Source: CAKOSP01 sp964370545 | GTDB taxonomy: Bacteria > Bacillota_I > Bacilli_A > RF39 > UBA660 | Length of the DNA: 32,387 bases | Direction: 5' to 3' | Assembly (NCBI GenBank): GCA_964370545.1 | Contig: CAYJJQ010000009.1 | Coordinates: 1-32,387, forward strand | Translations under genes and position numbers: made by a program | The notes under the pieces: generated by a model | What the model saw: the letters and a program-made list of their open reading frames with translations, nothing else | The model's database searches: none | What the model was told of the DNA's origin: nothing | Shown here: in pieces, positions 8,248-16,476 of the stretch | Layout of the letters: each line of letters begins with the position of its first letter | Position numbering within the stretch: position 1 is the stretch's first letter

Positions 8248-9104
8248 ACACTATCCCAATTAACTATTTTTACTTCAGTTTCTAGATCAACTTTGAATTT
8301 TTCTAAAACTTCTTTTTTTATTAAATCAATTAACTTTAAAATATCATTACTAGTGGCATTATCATCATTAATAATAAAATTTGCATGTTTATCACTAATC
8401 TTAGCTCCACCAATTTTTAGTCCTTTTAATCCAGCATTTTCTATCAATTTACCTGCTGGAGCTAGTTCTGGGTTTTTAAATACAGAACCTGCACTTGGTT
8501 TATCAAGAGGTTGCTTTTTTATTCTTTCCTCTCTTATTTTTTTTATCTCTTCTTTTGCTTCTTCAACATGACCAGCATGCAAATCAAAAGTTGCTTCTAA
8601 TACTATTACTTCATTTAAATTAGTATATCTATAACCATAAGTTATTTCATTCTTAGTTAAATTTACTATTTGACCATCTTTTAAAACTAATACACTTCTT
8701 AAATCTTTTAATATCTCATATCCATGAGCAGATGCATTTATGCATATTGCTCCCCCGATGGTGCCAGGAATGCCACTTAAATACATAAAATTAGTAAACC
8801 CTTTTTCTAATAAGTAAGTATTTAAATATGGTAAGGCGGTTCCTGCGCCCACTGTTAAAATATTATTTTCAATTTCTATCTTATCTATATTTTTTAAAAC
8901 TATTATTACTCCATCAAAGTCTTCATCTGGTAATAATACATTAGAACCCAATCCTAAAACATAATATTTTAAATCCTTTTCCGAAATATAATTTAAACCA
9001 TCTATTAACTCATTAGTATCAATAGGTTCAAATAAGTATTTAGCATTACCTCCTACTTTAAATGTATTATATTTTTTTAAACTGACATTTTCTTGGAATT
9101 TCAT
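8244..9104 (-). CDS. murB: UDP-N-acetylenolpyruvoylglucosamine reductase MurB
   Basis: MurB is the FAD- and NADPH-dependent reductase that makes UDP-N-acetylmuramate, the second committed step of murein synthesis. The 286-residue protein has the family features in order: NTFKVGGNA near residue 13, the FAD-binding LGLGSNVLLPD (50-60), SGIPGTIGGAICINASAHG (110-128), YGYRY with Arg159, SAGSVFKNP with the catalytic Ser207, and C-terminal ETEVKIV with Glu278. Length is normal for a Gram-positive MurB. It overlaps murG and ftsQ by 4 bases each. Confidence 0.97.
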   Translation of the reverse strand: MKFQENVSLKKYNTFKVGGNAKYLFEPIDTNELIDGLNYISEKDLKYYVLGLGSNVLLPDEDFDGVIIVLKNIDKIEIENNILTVGAGTALPYLNTYLLEKGFTNFMYLSGIPGTIGGAICINASAHGYEILKDLRSVLVLKDGQIVNLTKNEITYGYRYTNLNEVIVLEATFDLHAGHVEEAKEEIKKIREERIKKQPLDKPSAGSVFKNPELAPAGKLIENAGLKGLKIGGAKISDKHANFIINDDNATSNDILKLIDLIKKEVLEKFKVDLETEVKIVNWDSV

Positions 9105-10183
9105 TTTAACACCTTCTTTATTTCATTATATATTATTTCGGCAGAATCTTCTTCTGGTAAAACATTAAGTTTACTTTTTAAATCATTAGCAGCATTTTTT
9201 TCACCCAATAAATCCGTTATTAAAACAAATAATTTTTCTGAAGTTAATTTTTTTTCTTCTATTAATAAAGAAACTCCCATTTGTTCTAAATCTAAAGCAT
9301 TATAATATTGATGATTGTTAGCAACATATGGCGACGGTATAAGTATACTAGGTATTTTTAGGGCTAATATTTCACTAATAGTTGATGCTCCAGCTCTTGA
9401 TATCATTAAATCTGCATTCTTCATAATGCCTGGTAAATTTTCTACATATGGCTTTACTAAAACATTATCTGGAAATATTTCATTTTTTATAAACTGATTA
9501 TAATGTTTGTCTCCTGTTATATATAATACTTCATAATTTTCTTTAGCGGCAAGTTTTAAAAACGCTTTGAATTTCTCGTTTAAAGTACTACTACCTTGCG
9601 AACCTGCAACTATTATTATTAATTTTTTATCATTACTTAATCCTAAATCGCTTTTTGGTATAACTTTAGCTGCGACTGCACTTGATGCACAAGGATTGCC
9701 CGAGTAAAATACTCTTTTTGCACCCTTAAAATATACTTCACTATTTTTAAAAGATACTCCTACTAAATCTATATCTCGAGATAATACTCTATTAGATTTC
9801 CCCGGAATACTATTTTGCTCATGTATAAATGTTTTTATTTTTAATTTTTTTGCTGCTTTTAAAACAGGATATGTAACATAGCCTCCAGCCCCAATAACTA
9901 TATCAGGTTTAAATTCTTTCATTATTTTAATACATCTTTTATATGCTTTATTTACTAATACAACATTTTTTATATTAAGAAGCATATCCTTTTTACTTAA
10001 TCCATATATTTCTAATGGAATGTATTCAATATTCTTAGAAGGAATAATATTTTTTTCCATTCTATCATGAGTACCTATATATTTAACTTCTACATTTGAC
10101 TCTTTTTCTTTTATTTTATTTATTATAGCAAGTGCAGGATATATGTGACCACCTGTTCCACCTGCGCTTATAATTATTTTCAT
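9101..10183 (-). CDS. murG: UDP-GlcNAc transferase MurG
   Basis: MurG adds GlcNAc to lipid I to give lipid II on the inner face of the membrane. The 360-residue protein is a two-domain GT-B glycosyltransferase. The N-terminal glycine loop is SAGGTGGHIYPALAI (6-20), an acceptor-domain loop is GAGGYVTYP, and a donor-domain loop is VAGSQGSSTLN. The UDP-GlcNAc site is SRAGASTISEILAL followed by PSPYVANNHQ. The frame extends to GTG at 10192, but that codon is part of the AGGTGA ribosome site, so ATG at 10183 is the start. First gene of the murG-murB-ftsQ-queH operon. No consensus promoter stands out upstream; a TATACT lies about 20 bases before the ATG. Confidence 0.96.
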   Translation of the reverse strand: MKIIISAGGTGGHIYPALAIINKIKEKESNVEVKYIGTHDRMEKNIIPSKNIEYIPLEIYGLSKKDMLLNIKNVVLVNKAYKRCIKIMKEFKPDIVIGAGGYVTYPVLKAAKKLKIKTFIHEQNSIPGKSNRVLSRDIDLVGVSFKNSEVYFKGAKRVFYSGNPCASSAVAAKVIPKSDLGLSNDKKLIIIVAGSQGSSTLNEKFKAFLKLAAKENYEVLYITGDKHYNQFIKNEIFPDNVLVKPYVENLPGIMKNADLMISRAGASTISEILALKIPSILIPSPYVANNHQYYNALDLEQMGVSLLIEEKKLTSEKLFVLITDLLGEKNAANDLKSKLNVLPEEDSAEIIYNEIKKVLK

Positions 10184-10290
10184 ATTAATCACCTATATTA
10201 AGTATACAATAAAAAGTATTAATTTAATATTACTTTATGAAAAAAATAGTAATATTTAGGCATTTGTGATAAAATTATTAAGAGGTAATA

Positions 10291-11388
10291 ATGAAAAAAA
10301 GAAAAAAAACTTTGAAAAAAAGTATATATATATTTATATTTATAATAATATTTGGGGGTATTACTATTTGGTATTTTAATATTAATGATAAACAAACTTA
10401 TAGTGAAGAAGTAACACTTAAAGCAGCTGAATTTGGTGTTGAAGATGTAATTAATGATTATATGTATTCCAAAACTTTAGAAGAAGCAATCTTAAATAAT
10501 TGGTTTAAACCGGATTATTTAGAAGCTTATCTGGCTATTGATTATATTGAAAATGAGGATTTTTTACAAAATGTTGATAATTTTTTAAGTAAAGGATATA
10601 ATCCTGGAGAAATAAATGATATCTTTACTCTAAGTGAAAATAATATATCAAAATTATTAAATAATAACTACTATGATTTTTCAAAATATAAAGATGTAGT
10701 TAATTTCAATGTTGATAATTTCGAAAGATATGAACTTTATGGAACTGACAATGATTATGAAATAAATAATATTGTAACTTATGTTAATATTGGCTTAGAT
10801 AAAAACCAGTATGAATCACCTACTGCTGTTGAAAATCCCAGTTCATTAAATGTTTTAGTTAATAAGTATAACGTACTTTCGAGTGATTATGCTCCAGAAG
10901 GTTTAAGAAGTATTTCAGGAACTAGTTATCAGCTTACTAATGATGCTGCTACAGGTGCTGAAAATTTACTTGCCGCTGCTACAGATGCTGGTTATAATTT
11001 TTTAGTATTTAGTGCTTATAGATCATATTCTAGACAAACAACATTATATAATGATTATAGTATTACTTATGGAGCTGATGCTGCAGATACATTTTCTGCT
11101 AGAGCAGGTCATTCTGAACATCAAACTGGTTTAGCAGTTGATATATATAATCCTACTCACTATGCTGCTACAGGTGTTAGACTTAATGATGATGATTATG
11201 CTTGGGTACTTGAAAATGCTCATAAATATGGTTATATAGTTAGATACCCTAAAGATAAAACACATATTACTGGTTATATTGAAGAACCATGGCATTTAAG
11301 ATATTTAGGTGTTGAACTTGCTACTAAAGTAGTAGAATCAGGTTTAACTTATGATGAGTATTACGATATACATATATTAAAGTATTAA
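10291..11388 (+). CDS. Membrane-anchored D-alanyl-D-alanine carboxypeptidase (VanY/M15B type)
   Basis: The 365-residue protein has a basic N-terminus and one membrane anchor (about 11-29), so its body should be extracytoplasmic. The C-terminal ~180 residues form a VanY-like M15B zinc peptidase domain: SAYRSYSRQ, SEHQTGLAVD with Zn ligands His277 and Asp284, and EPWHLRYLG with Glu332 and His335. Such enzymes trim the terminal D-Ala of murein stem peptides. The middle (35-180) is unrecognised, acidic and Asn/Asp/Tyr-rich. An AGAGGT ribosome site and an extended -10 (TGATAAAAT, hexamer 10270-10275) precede it; the -35 is weak. It stands alone, divergent from murG. No van resistance genes are nearby, so a housekeeping murein role is more likely than vancomycin resistance. 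Confidence 0.9.
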   Translation: MKKRKKTLKKSIYIFIFIIIFGGITIWYFNINDKQTYSEEVTLKAAEFGVEDVINDYMYSKTLEEAILNNWFKPDYLEAYLAIDYIENEDFLQNVDNFLSKGYNPGEINDIFTLSENNISKLLNNNYYDFSKYKDVVNFNVDNFERYELYGTDNDYEINNIVTYVNIGLDKNQYESPTAVENPSSLNVLVNKYNVLSSDYAPEGLRSISGTSYQLTNDAATGAENLLAAATDAGYNFLVFSAYRSYSRQTTLYNDYSITYGADAADTFSARAGHSEHQTGLAVDIYNPTHYAATGVRLNDDDYAWVLENAHKYGYIVRYPKDKTHITGYIEEPWHLRYLGVELATKVVESGLTYDEYYDIHILKY

Positions 11389-11416
11389 AAAAACAAGATA
11401 ATTTATCTTGTTTTTT
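11388..11416. terminator. Bidirectional terminator between the carboxypeptidase and DUF1653 genes
   Basis: Perfect 13-base arms (AAAAAACAAGATA, 11388-11400, and complement, 11404-11416) around a 3-base loop. The 3' arm ends in T6 on the plus strand, and the 5' A-run gives the U-tract on the minus strand. The arm lies inside the end of the DUF1653 gene. Confidence 0.85.
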
Positions 11417-11633
11417 CTTGGAATCTATATTCTTGATTAATATTTGGATACTTCTCTTTATCTACAAATGAATTGAATTCATCATATTTTCTTACCCATA
11501 TTTTCTCAGGATTGTTAATATCTTGATAAACTACAACGACTTCCAATGTATCACAATCTTGAGCAAAATGAATAATTTTATATTCATGTCCTTTAAAATG
11601 TTGGTAATAACCATTTAATATTAATTCTCTCAT
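11403..11633 (-). CDS. DUF1653 family small protein
   Basis: This 76-residue protein matches the DUF1653 pattern: GYYQHFKGHEYKIIHFAQDCDTLE, then VVVYQD and WVRKYDEFNSFVD, ending with a family-like YRFQE. Function is unknown; the fold is thought to be a small beta barrel. Start and preceding stop overlap by one base (TAATG), so it is probably translated after the 109-residue gene upstream. It is the last gene of the rpsO-pnp group. Its final codons form part of the terminator stem. Confidence 0.8.
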   Translation of the reverse strand: MRELILNGYYQHFKGHEYKIIHFAQDCDTLEVVVVYQDINNPEKIWVRKYDEFNSFVDKEKYPNINQEYRFQEKTR

Positions 11634-11962
11634 TATCTACCTTTTCTTTGAGTATTTTCACTATTTAATTTATTATTTGCAAGTTCTAATTGCTCAAATA
11701 AAACAGATTTTTGCACATATTTTTTAGGAAGAACAAAAGGTCTTGTTTCTCTAACATAACACCCTCCTAATGCAGGATAACCATAGCGATTATTTTCTAA
11801 AACTGTTCCTGTAAAAACATCTATATAAACATTATTATGAAGCTTATGTCTTCTCATTATAGTATAATTAACAGGTTTACTGAAAACTGAATCATTTTCA
11901 TAGTTTGTAACTTGAGCAATCAAACATAAAAATAAATTTTCTGTATTAATATATCCGAACAT
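11633..11962 (-). CDS. Hypothetical 109-residue protein coupled to pnp
   Basis: I do not recognise this protein. It is soluble-looking with a mixed composition and a basic, Asn/Gln-rich C-terminal tail (NNKLNSENTQRKGR). The segment GGCYVRETRPFVLPKKYV is the most patterned part. The start overlaps the pnp stop by one base (TAATG), and the end overlaps the next start in the same way. Tight coupling on both sides supports a real gene. Its place behind pnp suggests coexpression with RNA turnover genes but says nothing firm about function. Confidence 0.72.
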   Translation of the reverse strand: MFGYINTENLFLCLIAQVTNYENDSVFSKPVNYTIMRRHKLHNNVYIDVFTGTVLENNRYGYPALGGCYVRETRPFVLPKKYVQKSVLFEQLELANNKLNSENTQRKGR

Positions 11963-14112
11963 TATTTAGTTTTTTCCTCTTTTTTAACAGGCTTAGGTAA
12001 GCATTCTTTTCTTGATAAGTTAAGTCTACCTTTATTATCGTAACCTAATGATTTAACTAAAATTTGATCTCCCACAGCTACTATATCTCCAGGTTTTTCA
12101 ACTCTCTCATGAGCAAGCTGTGAAACATGTACTAAACCTTCAGCTCCTGGCCAAAGTGCTACGAAACAACCAAAGTCTTCAACTTTAACTACTGTTCCTT
12201 CATATTGTTTTCCATATTCAACTACTTTAACAACATCTTCAATCATACTTCTAGTTTTTGCAATAATACTTGCATCAGTGTGGTATATAATAACTCTTCC
12301 GTCATCTTCTAAATCAACTTTAACAGCATCTTTATCATTAACAGTAGCAACATTTGATGATTCTAAAATTATTTTAGTAATCATTTCGCCACCACGACCA
12401 ATAACTTCTTTAATTTTTTCAGGATCTATACTAAATATTTCAACTTTAGGTGCATATTTAGATAATTCTTTTCTAGGTTCATCTAATACTTCATTCATAA
12501 CATCTAATATTTCAAGTCTTGCTTTCTTAGCTTGCGCTAATGCTTCTTTTAAAATATCTTCAGTAACACCTTTTATTTTAATATCCATTTGAAGTGCAGT
12601 AATACCTTTTTTAGTTCCTGCAACTTTAAAGTCCATGTCACCCATGTGATCTTCAAGACCTTGAATATCTGTTAATATTGTATATTTTTTACCAGATTGA
12701 ATTAATCCCATTGCAATACCCGCAACTGGAGCCTTAATAGGCACACCTGCTGCCATAAGTGATAAACAACCTGCGCAAATTGTCGCTTGAGAACTAGAAC
12801 CATTTGATTCTAAAACTTCTGAAACAACTCTTACAGTATAAGGAAATTCTTCTTCTGAAGGCATAACTTCAAGCAATGCTCTTTCACCAAGGGCACCATG
12901 ACCTACTTCTCTTCTTCCTGGAGCGCCATATCTTCCTGTCTCACCTACTGAGAATTGAGGAAAGTTATAGTGTAACATAAATCTTTTTGAATCTTCTATT
13001 CCTAATCCATCAAGTATTTGATGCTCTCCTAAAGCTCCTAGAGTTGTAGTTGCTAAAACTTGGGTTTCACCTCTTTGGAATATTCCAGAACCATGAGTTC
13101 TTGGAAGAATATCAATCCAAGCATCTAATGCTCTAATTTCATCCATTGCTCTTCCATCAGGTCTAATTTTTTTATCAGTAATTAAATATCTTACTAAATC
13201 AGCTTCAATTTGACTAATAGCTTTCTTAACATGTTTAAGTTTGCTATCTACATCTTCATTTCCAGCTAATAGTTCAGTAAAATGCTCTACACATTTTTCT
13301 TTAACTTCATCTATCTTAGCATATTTTTTCAGTTTATCTTTTATTTGAATTGCTTCTAACATATCTTCTTCAAATAATTTTTTAACTGTTTCAAATATTT
13401 CAGCATCTATATCAAATATTTCAAGTTCCACTTTATCAGAACCTATTTCATCAATAATATCTTGTTGGAACTTACATAATTTTTTAATATTTTTATGCGC
13501 AAACATTAATGCTTCTAACATTGTTTTTTCTGATAATTCTTTAGCACCAGATTCAACCATGTTAATAGCATCTTTAGTTCCTGCAACTGTAAGTGATAAT
13601 TCACTTATTTCATTTTCTTCAGCAGTTGGATTAATAATAAATTCTCCATTTATTAAACCTACATTAACTCCTGCAACAGGTCCATCAAATGGTATATCAC
13701 TAATACCTAAAGCAAGTGACGTCCCAAATAAAGCAGCCATTTCTGGTGAATTATCTTGATCTACTGATAAAACTGTATTTATAACTTGAATTTCATTTCT
13801 TAAATTCTCATTAAACATAGGTCTTATTGGTCTATCAATTAATCTTCCAGCCAGTGTAGCAGCCTCTGATGGTCTTCCTTCTCTTTTTATAAAGCCACCT
13901 GGTATTTTACCTACAGAATATAATTTCTCTTGGTATATTACTTGAAGGGGAAAGAAATCTTGTGATACTGGAGTTTTACCCATTACACATACCGATAATA
14001 CAACAGTATCACCATATCTAACAAGTACTGATCCATTTGATTGTTTAGCAAGTCTTCCAGTTTCAACTGAAAGTTCTCTACCTAAAAAATCTAATTTAAA
14101 TTCTTTTTTCAT
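11962..14112 (-). CDS. pnp: Polynucleotide phosphorylase
   Basis: PNPase degrades RNA 3' to 5' by phosphorolysis and can add tails in reverse. The 716-residue protein has the full layout: first RNase PH domain (1-~215, with GGFIKREGRPSEAA and LIDRPIRPMF), helical linker, and second catalytic RNase PH domain (~310-550, with RPDGRAMDEIR, RGETQVLATTTLG and DIQGLEDHMGDMDFKVAGT). A KH domain (EVIGRGGEMI near 570) and an S1 domain (GTVVKVEDFGCFVAL...GLVHVSQLA) follow. It sits after rpsO as in many bacteria, with a stable hairpin between them. The ATG has an AGGAT ribosome site. Length is normal. Confidence 0.98.
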   Translation of the reverse strand: MKKEFKLDFLGRELSVETGRLAKQSNGSVLVRYGDTVVLSVCVMGKTPVSQDFFPLQVIYQEKLYSVGKIPGGFIKREGRPSEAATLAGRLIDRPIRPMFNENLRNEIQVINTVLSVDQDNSPEMAALFGTSLALGISDIPFDGPVAGVNVGLINGEFIINPTAEENEISELSLTVAGTKDAINMVESGAKELSEKTMLEALMFAHKNIKKLCKFQQDIIDEIGSDKVELEIFDIDAEIFETVKKLFEEDMLEAIQIKDKLKKYAKIDEVKEKCVEHFTELLAGNEDVDSKLKHVKKAISQIEADLVRYLITDKKIRPDGRAMDEIRALDAWIDILPRTHGSGIFQRGETQVLATTTLGALGEHQILDGLGIEDSKRFMLHYNFPQFSVGETGRYGAPGRREVGHGALGERALLEVMPSEEEFPYTVRVVSEVLESNGSSSQATICAGCLSLMAAGVPIKAPVAGIAMGLIQSGKKYTILTDIQGLEDHMGDMDFKVAGTKKGITALQMDIKIKGVTEDILKEALAQAKKARLEILDVMNEVLDEPRKELSKYAPKVEIFSIDPEKIKEVIGRGGEMITKIILESSNVATVNDKDAVKVDLEDDGRVIIYHTDASIIAKTRSMIEDVVKVVEYGKQYEGTVVKVEDFGCFVALWPGAEGLVHVSQLAHERVEKPGDIVAVGDQILVKSLGYDNKGRLNLSRKECLPKPVKKEEKTK

Positions 14113-14130
14113 ATATCCTACTTTCTAAAT

Positions 14131-14156
14131 AAAAAGACACTAAAAAGATTAGTGCC
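14131..14156 (-). terminator. rpsO-pnp intergenic hairpin (terminator or processing site)
   Basis: On the minus strand GGCACTAA pairs with TTAGTGTC (8 pairs, one G-U, 5-base loop), followed by TTTTTATTT. It lies between the rpsO stop and the pnp ATG, so it may partly stop transcription or mark an RNA processing point, as known for E. coli rpsO-pnp. Confidence 0.7.
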
Positions 14157-14425
14157 TATTTTCTTAAATTTAATTTTTTAATAATTTCTCTATAACTTTT
14201 AACATCATTTTCTTTTAAGTAGTTAAGTAATTTTTTTCTTCTTCCTACTTTCATTAAAAGTCCTCTTTTAGAATGGAAATCATGAATATGAACTTTTAAG
14301 TGTTCAGTTAATTCAGTAATTTCTTTTGTAAGAATTGCAATTTGAACTTCAGCAGAACCAACGTCTTTTTTATTTTTTGCAAATTCTTTAACAATAGCTG
14401 TTTTTTCATCTTTTGATAAAGCCAT
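14156..14425 (-). CDS. rpsO: 30S ribosomal protein S15
   Basis: S15 binds the central domain of 16S rRNA early in 30S assembly. The 89-residue sequence is full length and typical: AEVQIAILTKEITELTEHLKVH, then the rRNA-contacting HDFHSKRGLL and a C-terminal KRK-rich helix (GRRKKLLNYLK). The ATG has an AAGGAG ribosome site. It precedes pnp, with a hairpin between. S15 commonly represses its own messenger through a leader structure, and an ~80-base leader lies upstream. Confidence 0.98.
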   Translation of the reverse strand: MALSKDEKTAIVKEFAKNKKDVGSAEVQIAILTKEITELTEHLKVHIHDFHSKRGLLMKVGRRKKLLNYLKENDVKSYREIIKKLNLRK

Positions 14426-14505
14426 TATAATTCTCCTTTCTTATTTATCTGTTAAAACCTAGTAATATGTCGGAGTGGCATAAAACCAAGTAAAAACTTC
14501 TCTTT
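14426..14505 (-). promoter_or_regulatory. rpsO leader, possible S15 autoregulatory region
   Basis: About 80 bases lie between the likely transcription start and the rpsO ATG. They contain two near-identical segments on the minus strand, ACTTGGTTTTATG (14479-14491) and ACTAGGTTTTAAC (14451-14463), flanking a GC-richer GCCACTCCGACAT. Many bacteria carry S15-binding leaders here, but I could not match a known class, so the role is inference. Confidence 0.4.
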
Positions 14506-14511
14506 AATTTT

Positions 14512-14540
14512 ATTATATTTTAAAGAAAAAAGCAACTAAA
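14512..14540 (-). promoter_or_regulatory. rpsO promoter
   Basis: Minus strand -10 TATAAT (14512-14517), 17-base spacer, weak -35 TTTAGT (14535-14540). The -35 lies inside the terminator hairpin of the upstream gene. Confidence 0.5.
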
Positions 14541-14547
14541 AGTTGCT
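14525..14547 (-). terminator. Terminator of the 366-residue orphan gene
   Basis: Minus strand AGCAACT/AGTTGCT (7 pairs, 3-base loop, 14531-14547) followed by T6. Confidence 0.85.
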
Positions 14548-14555
14548 ATAAATCC

Positions 14556-15656
14556 TTATTTTACTTGTAATTGTTCTTTTTCTATAACACTATCAATATT
14601 AAATCCAAGAATCATTATTTCATTTCTAGATACTTTATTTATAATATATTCTAAGAATAATGTTTTATAAGGTATTTTGAAAGTTTTACAAAACGCATAT
14701 AAACTAGTTTCTTCTACTGGATTAAAACTTACTAGTAGTCCATTATCTAATTTAAATCTAACCTCTGTAGCAGTACCAACATTATTATTATTAACTATAT
14801 CAGTATAGTACTGTACAAACTTCTTAAATTCAAGTAAATTATCATTAACATTTAATCTTCTTAAATAATGACAAAATGATGAATAATCCAATTCAGTTGG
14901 TTTAAGAATAAATACATCAATGATATCCATTTTTCTAACAGAACCATCATTATTTAATATTCCTTCTTTAAAAAACTTGTTTAAAGTCATCATACCTTCA
15001 TAATATTTATGATTCATTTTTTGTTCATCATTTAAATATGAACTATTGTAATGTTCTTTTTTTACATATCCATATTTTCTAGTATTATCTTTAACTTCTT
15101 CTCTAACTACTTCAACAACATAATTATTTTTAATGCTATCAAGTTCAAACATTATACTTAAATATTCCACTTTTTTTTCTTCTACATGTTTTACTAAATT
15201 AGAATACACATTAAAATAATGATTTTTTAAATATCTTACTAATTCATTATATTTTGTTAATGAAAACTTAGTTTCTCCATTTTTAGTTTCTAACATATAA
15301 CTTTCTAAAGCTAATAAAGACTCCCCTGCTGGACAATTTTCTACACTACTAAATAATTTAAATATTTTTCTATTTGTTTCACTATTAATAGCAGCCATGT
15401 GCCCAAGAAATACATTAGCATATTTAGATTTAGCCCACTTAGAAACAAGTGCTGTAAAATTTTTCATATCAGTTTTGAAAAATTTATTTATAAAGTCATT
15501 CATTTTTTCTTCATCATATTTAATTAAGAATAAATACTTCATAGCATAATTATATTTTTTTGTTTTAAGTTCTTGTCTTTTTTCATTTGTTAATTTACCA
15601 GCATCTAAAATAAGATCAATTTCTATTATCTTATTTATAAAATCTAATTCATTCAT
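14556..15656 (-). CDS. Hypothetical 366-residue protein
   Basis: I do not recognise this protein. It looks soluble, helical and Lys/Asn/Tyr-rich, with no signal peptide and no long hydrophobic run. The only repeated theme is pairs of aromatic and basic residues. A middle segment (KYGYVKKEHYNSSYLN) and a C-terminal TYLYAFCKTF-like region give no family call. It is monocistronic, with its own terminator and one of the best promoters of the window (TTGACA-17-TACAAT with extended -10) plus a GAGGGGG ribosome site. It should therefore be well expressed. It lies between rplT and rpsO; this may be simple adjacency. Confidence 0.82.
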   Translation of the reverse strand: MNELDFINKIIEIDLILDAGKLTNEKRQELKTKKYNYAMKYLFLIKYDEEKMNDFINKFFKTDMKNFTALVSKWAKSKYANVFLGHMAAINSETNRKIFKLFSSVENCPAGESLLALESYMLETKNGETKFSLTKYNELVRYLKNHYFNVYSNLVKHVEEKKVEYLSIMFELDSIKNNYVVEVVREEVKDNTRKYGYVKKEHYNSSYLNDEQKMNHKYYEGMMTLNKFFKEGILNNDGSVRKMDIIDVFILKPTELDYSSFCHYLRRLNVNDNLLEFKKFVQYYTDIVNNNNVGTATEVRFKLDNGLLVSFNPVEETSLYAFCKTFKIPYKTLFLEYIINKVSRNEIMILGFNIDSVIEKEQLQVK

Positions 15657-15682
15657 TTTACTTCCCCCTCATGAATATAGAT

Positions 15683-15711
15683 ATTGTAACACATATATTA
15701 CTTTATGTCAA
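15683..15711 (-). promoter_or_regulatory. Promoter of the 366-residue orphan gene
   Basis: Minus strand: consensus -35 TTGACA (15706-15711), 17-base spacer, -10 TACAAT (15683-15688) preceded by TGT (extended -10). The -35 overlaps the U-tract of the rplT terminator. Confidence 0.8.
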
Positions 15712-15733
15712 AAAAAAATCAACTTTCGTTGAT
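15710..15733 (-). terminator. Terminator of the infC-rpmI-rplT operon
   Basis: Minus strand ATCAAC-GAAA-GTTGAT hairpin with a GNRA tetraloop (15718-15733), followed by eight T. Confidence 0.9.
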
Positions 15734-16248
15734 TATTTTAAATTAGATAATAGTTCATCTTTTTTCATTGTACTATAACCTTTAACTCCTGCTTCTTTAG
15801 CCATAGCCTTAAGTTCAGTTAATGTTTTATCAGATAAATCTTCTTTTTTAGCTTCTACTTTTTTAGCTTCAGTTTTAGCTACTTTAACTTCAGATTCTAA
15901 CCCTTTTTTAGCAATTTCTACAATTGCAGTAAATGCTTTAGGATCATTAATTGCTATTTCAGATAACATTTTTCTGTTAATTTCTACTCCAGCTTTTAAT
16001 AGTCCATTAATGAATTTAGAATAACTTATATCGTTCATACGACATGCAGCATTAATTCTTGTAATCCATAATTTTCTAAAGTTTCTTTTGTTTTGTCTTC
16101 TATCTCTATAAGCATATTGCCCACTGTGAAATACTTGTTCTTGTGCAGTTTTATATAATCTGTGTTTACTTCCAAAGTAACCTTTGGCTTCTTTTAAAAC
16201 TTTTCTTCTTCTTGTTTTAGAAACAGTTCCACCTTTAACTCTTGTCAT
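15733..16248 (-). CDS. rplT: 50S ribosomal protein L20 with C-terminal Rho_N-like domain
   Basis: Residues 1-~118 are a complete L20: AKGYFGSKHRLYKTA, SGQYAYRDRRQNKRNFRKLWI, RINAACR and ISYSKFINGLLKAGVEINRKMLSEIA. L20 folds 23S rRNA early in 50S assembly and represses its own operon in Firmicutes. The usual length is ~118; this protein has 171. The extra part is a Lys/Ala/Glu linker (KVAKTEAKKVEAKKED) and a compact tail from residue ~138, LSDKTLTELKAMAKEAGVKG...KKDELLSNL. That tail matches the pattern of Rho_N/SAP-like helix-extended-helix domains, which bind nucleic acid or mediate assembly. The frame is continuous with no shift. It follows rpmI by 12 bases. Confidence 0.96.
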   Translation of the reverse strand: MTRVKGGTVSKTRRRKVLKEAKGYFGSKHRLYKTAQEQVFHSGQYAYRDRRQNKRNFRKLWITRINAACRMNDISYSKFINGLLKAGVEINRKMLSEIAINDPKAFTAIVEIAKKGLESEVKVAKTEAKKVEAKKEDLSDKTLTELKAMAKEAGVKGYSTMKKDELLSNLK

Positions 16249-16260
16249 TATTTACCACCC

Positions 16261-16455
16261 TTATATAACAGATTTTAATCTGCTAGTTTCTCCTTTACTT
16301 AATACTTTTGTTCCTCTTCTTTGACGAACTTGTTTTGTACTGTCTTTACCAGTTTTATGATTTCCACCACTTGATTTAGCTACAACAGTTCCATTTTTTT
16401 TCTTTTTTAACACTTTGCTTGATGCTTTATGTGTTTTTTGTTTGCATTTTGCCAT
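16261..16455 (-). CDS. rpmI: 50S ribosomal protein L35
   Basis: The 64-residue, very basic protein has the L35 pattern: KCKQKTHKASSKVLKKKKNGTVV followed by RRGTKVLSKGETSRLKSVI. Length is normal. It is the middle gene of infC-rpmI-rplT, the standard order in bacteria. An AAAGGT ribosome site precedes the ATG. Confidence 0.97.
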   Translation of the reverse strand: MAKCKQKTHKASSKVLKKKKNGTVVAKSSGGNHKTGKDSTKQVRQRRGTKVLSKGETSRLKSVI

Positions 16456-16476
16456 ACTTCTTCTTACCTTTCTTTC

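Noticed and set aside
10291..11388. Vancomycin resistance determinant
   Set aside because: A VanY-like domain alone is common in murein housekeeping, and no vanH, vanA/B or vanX genes are adjacent.
12278..13759. Plus-strand frames opposite pnp
   Set aside because: Antisense shadows of a fully conserved gene.
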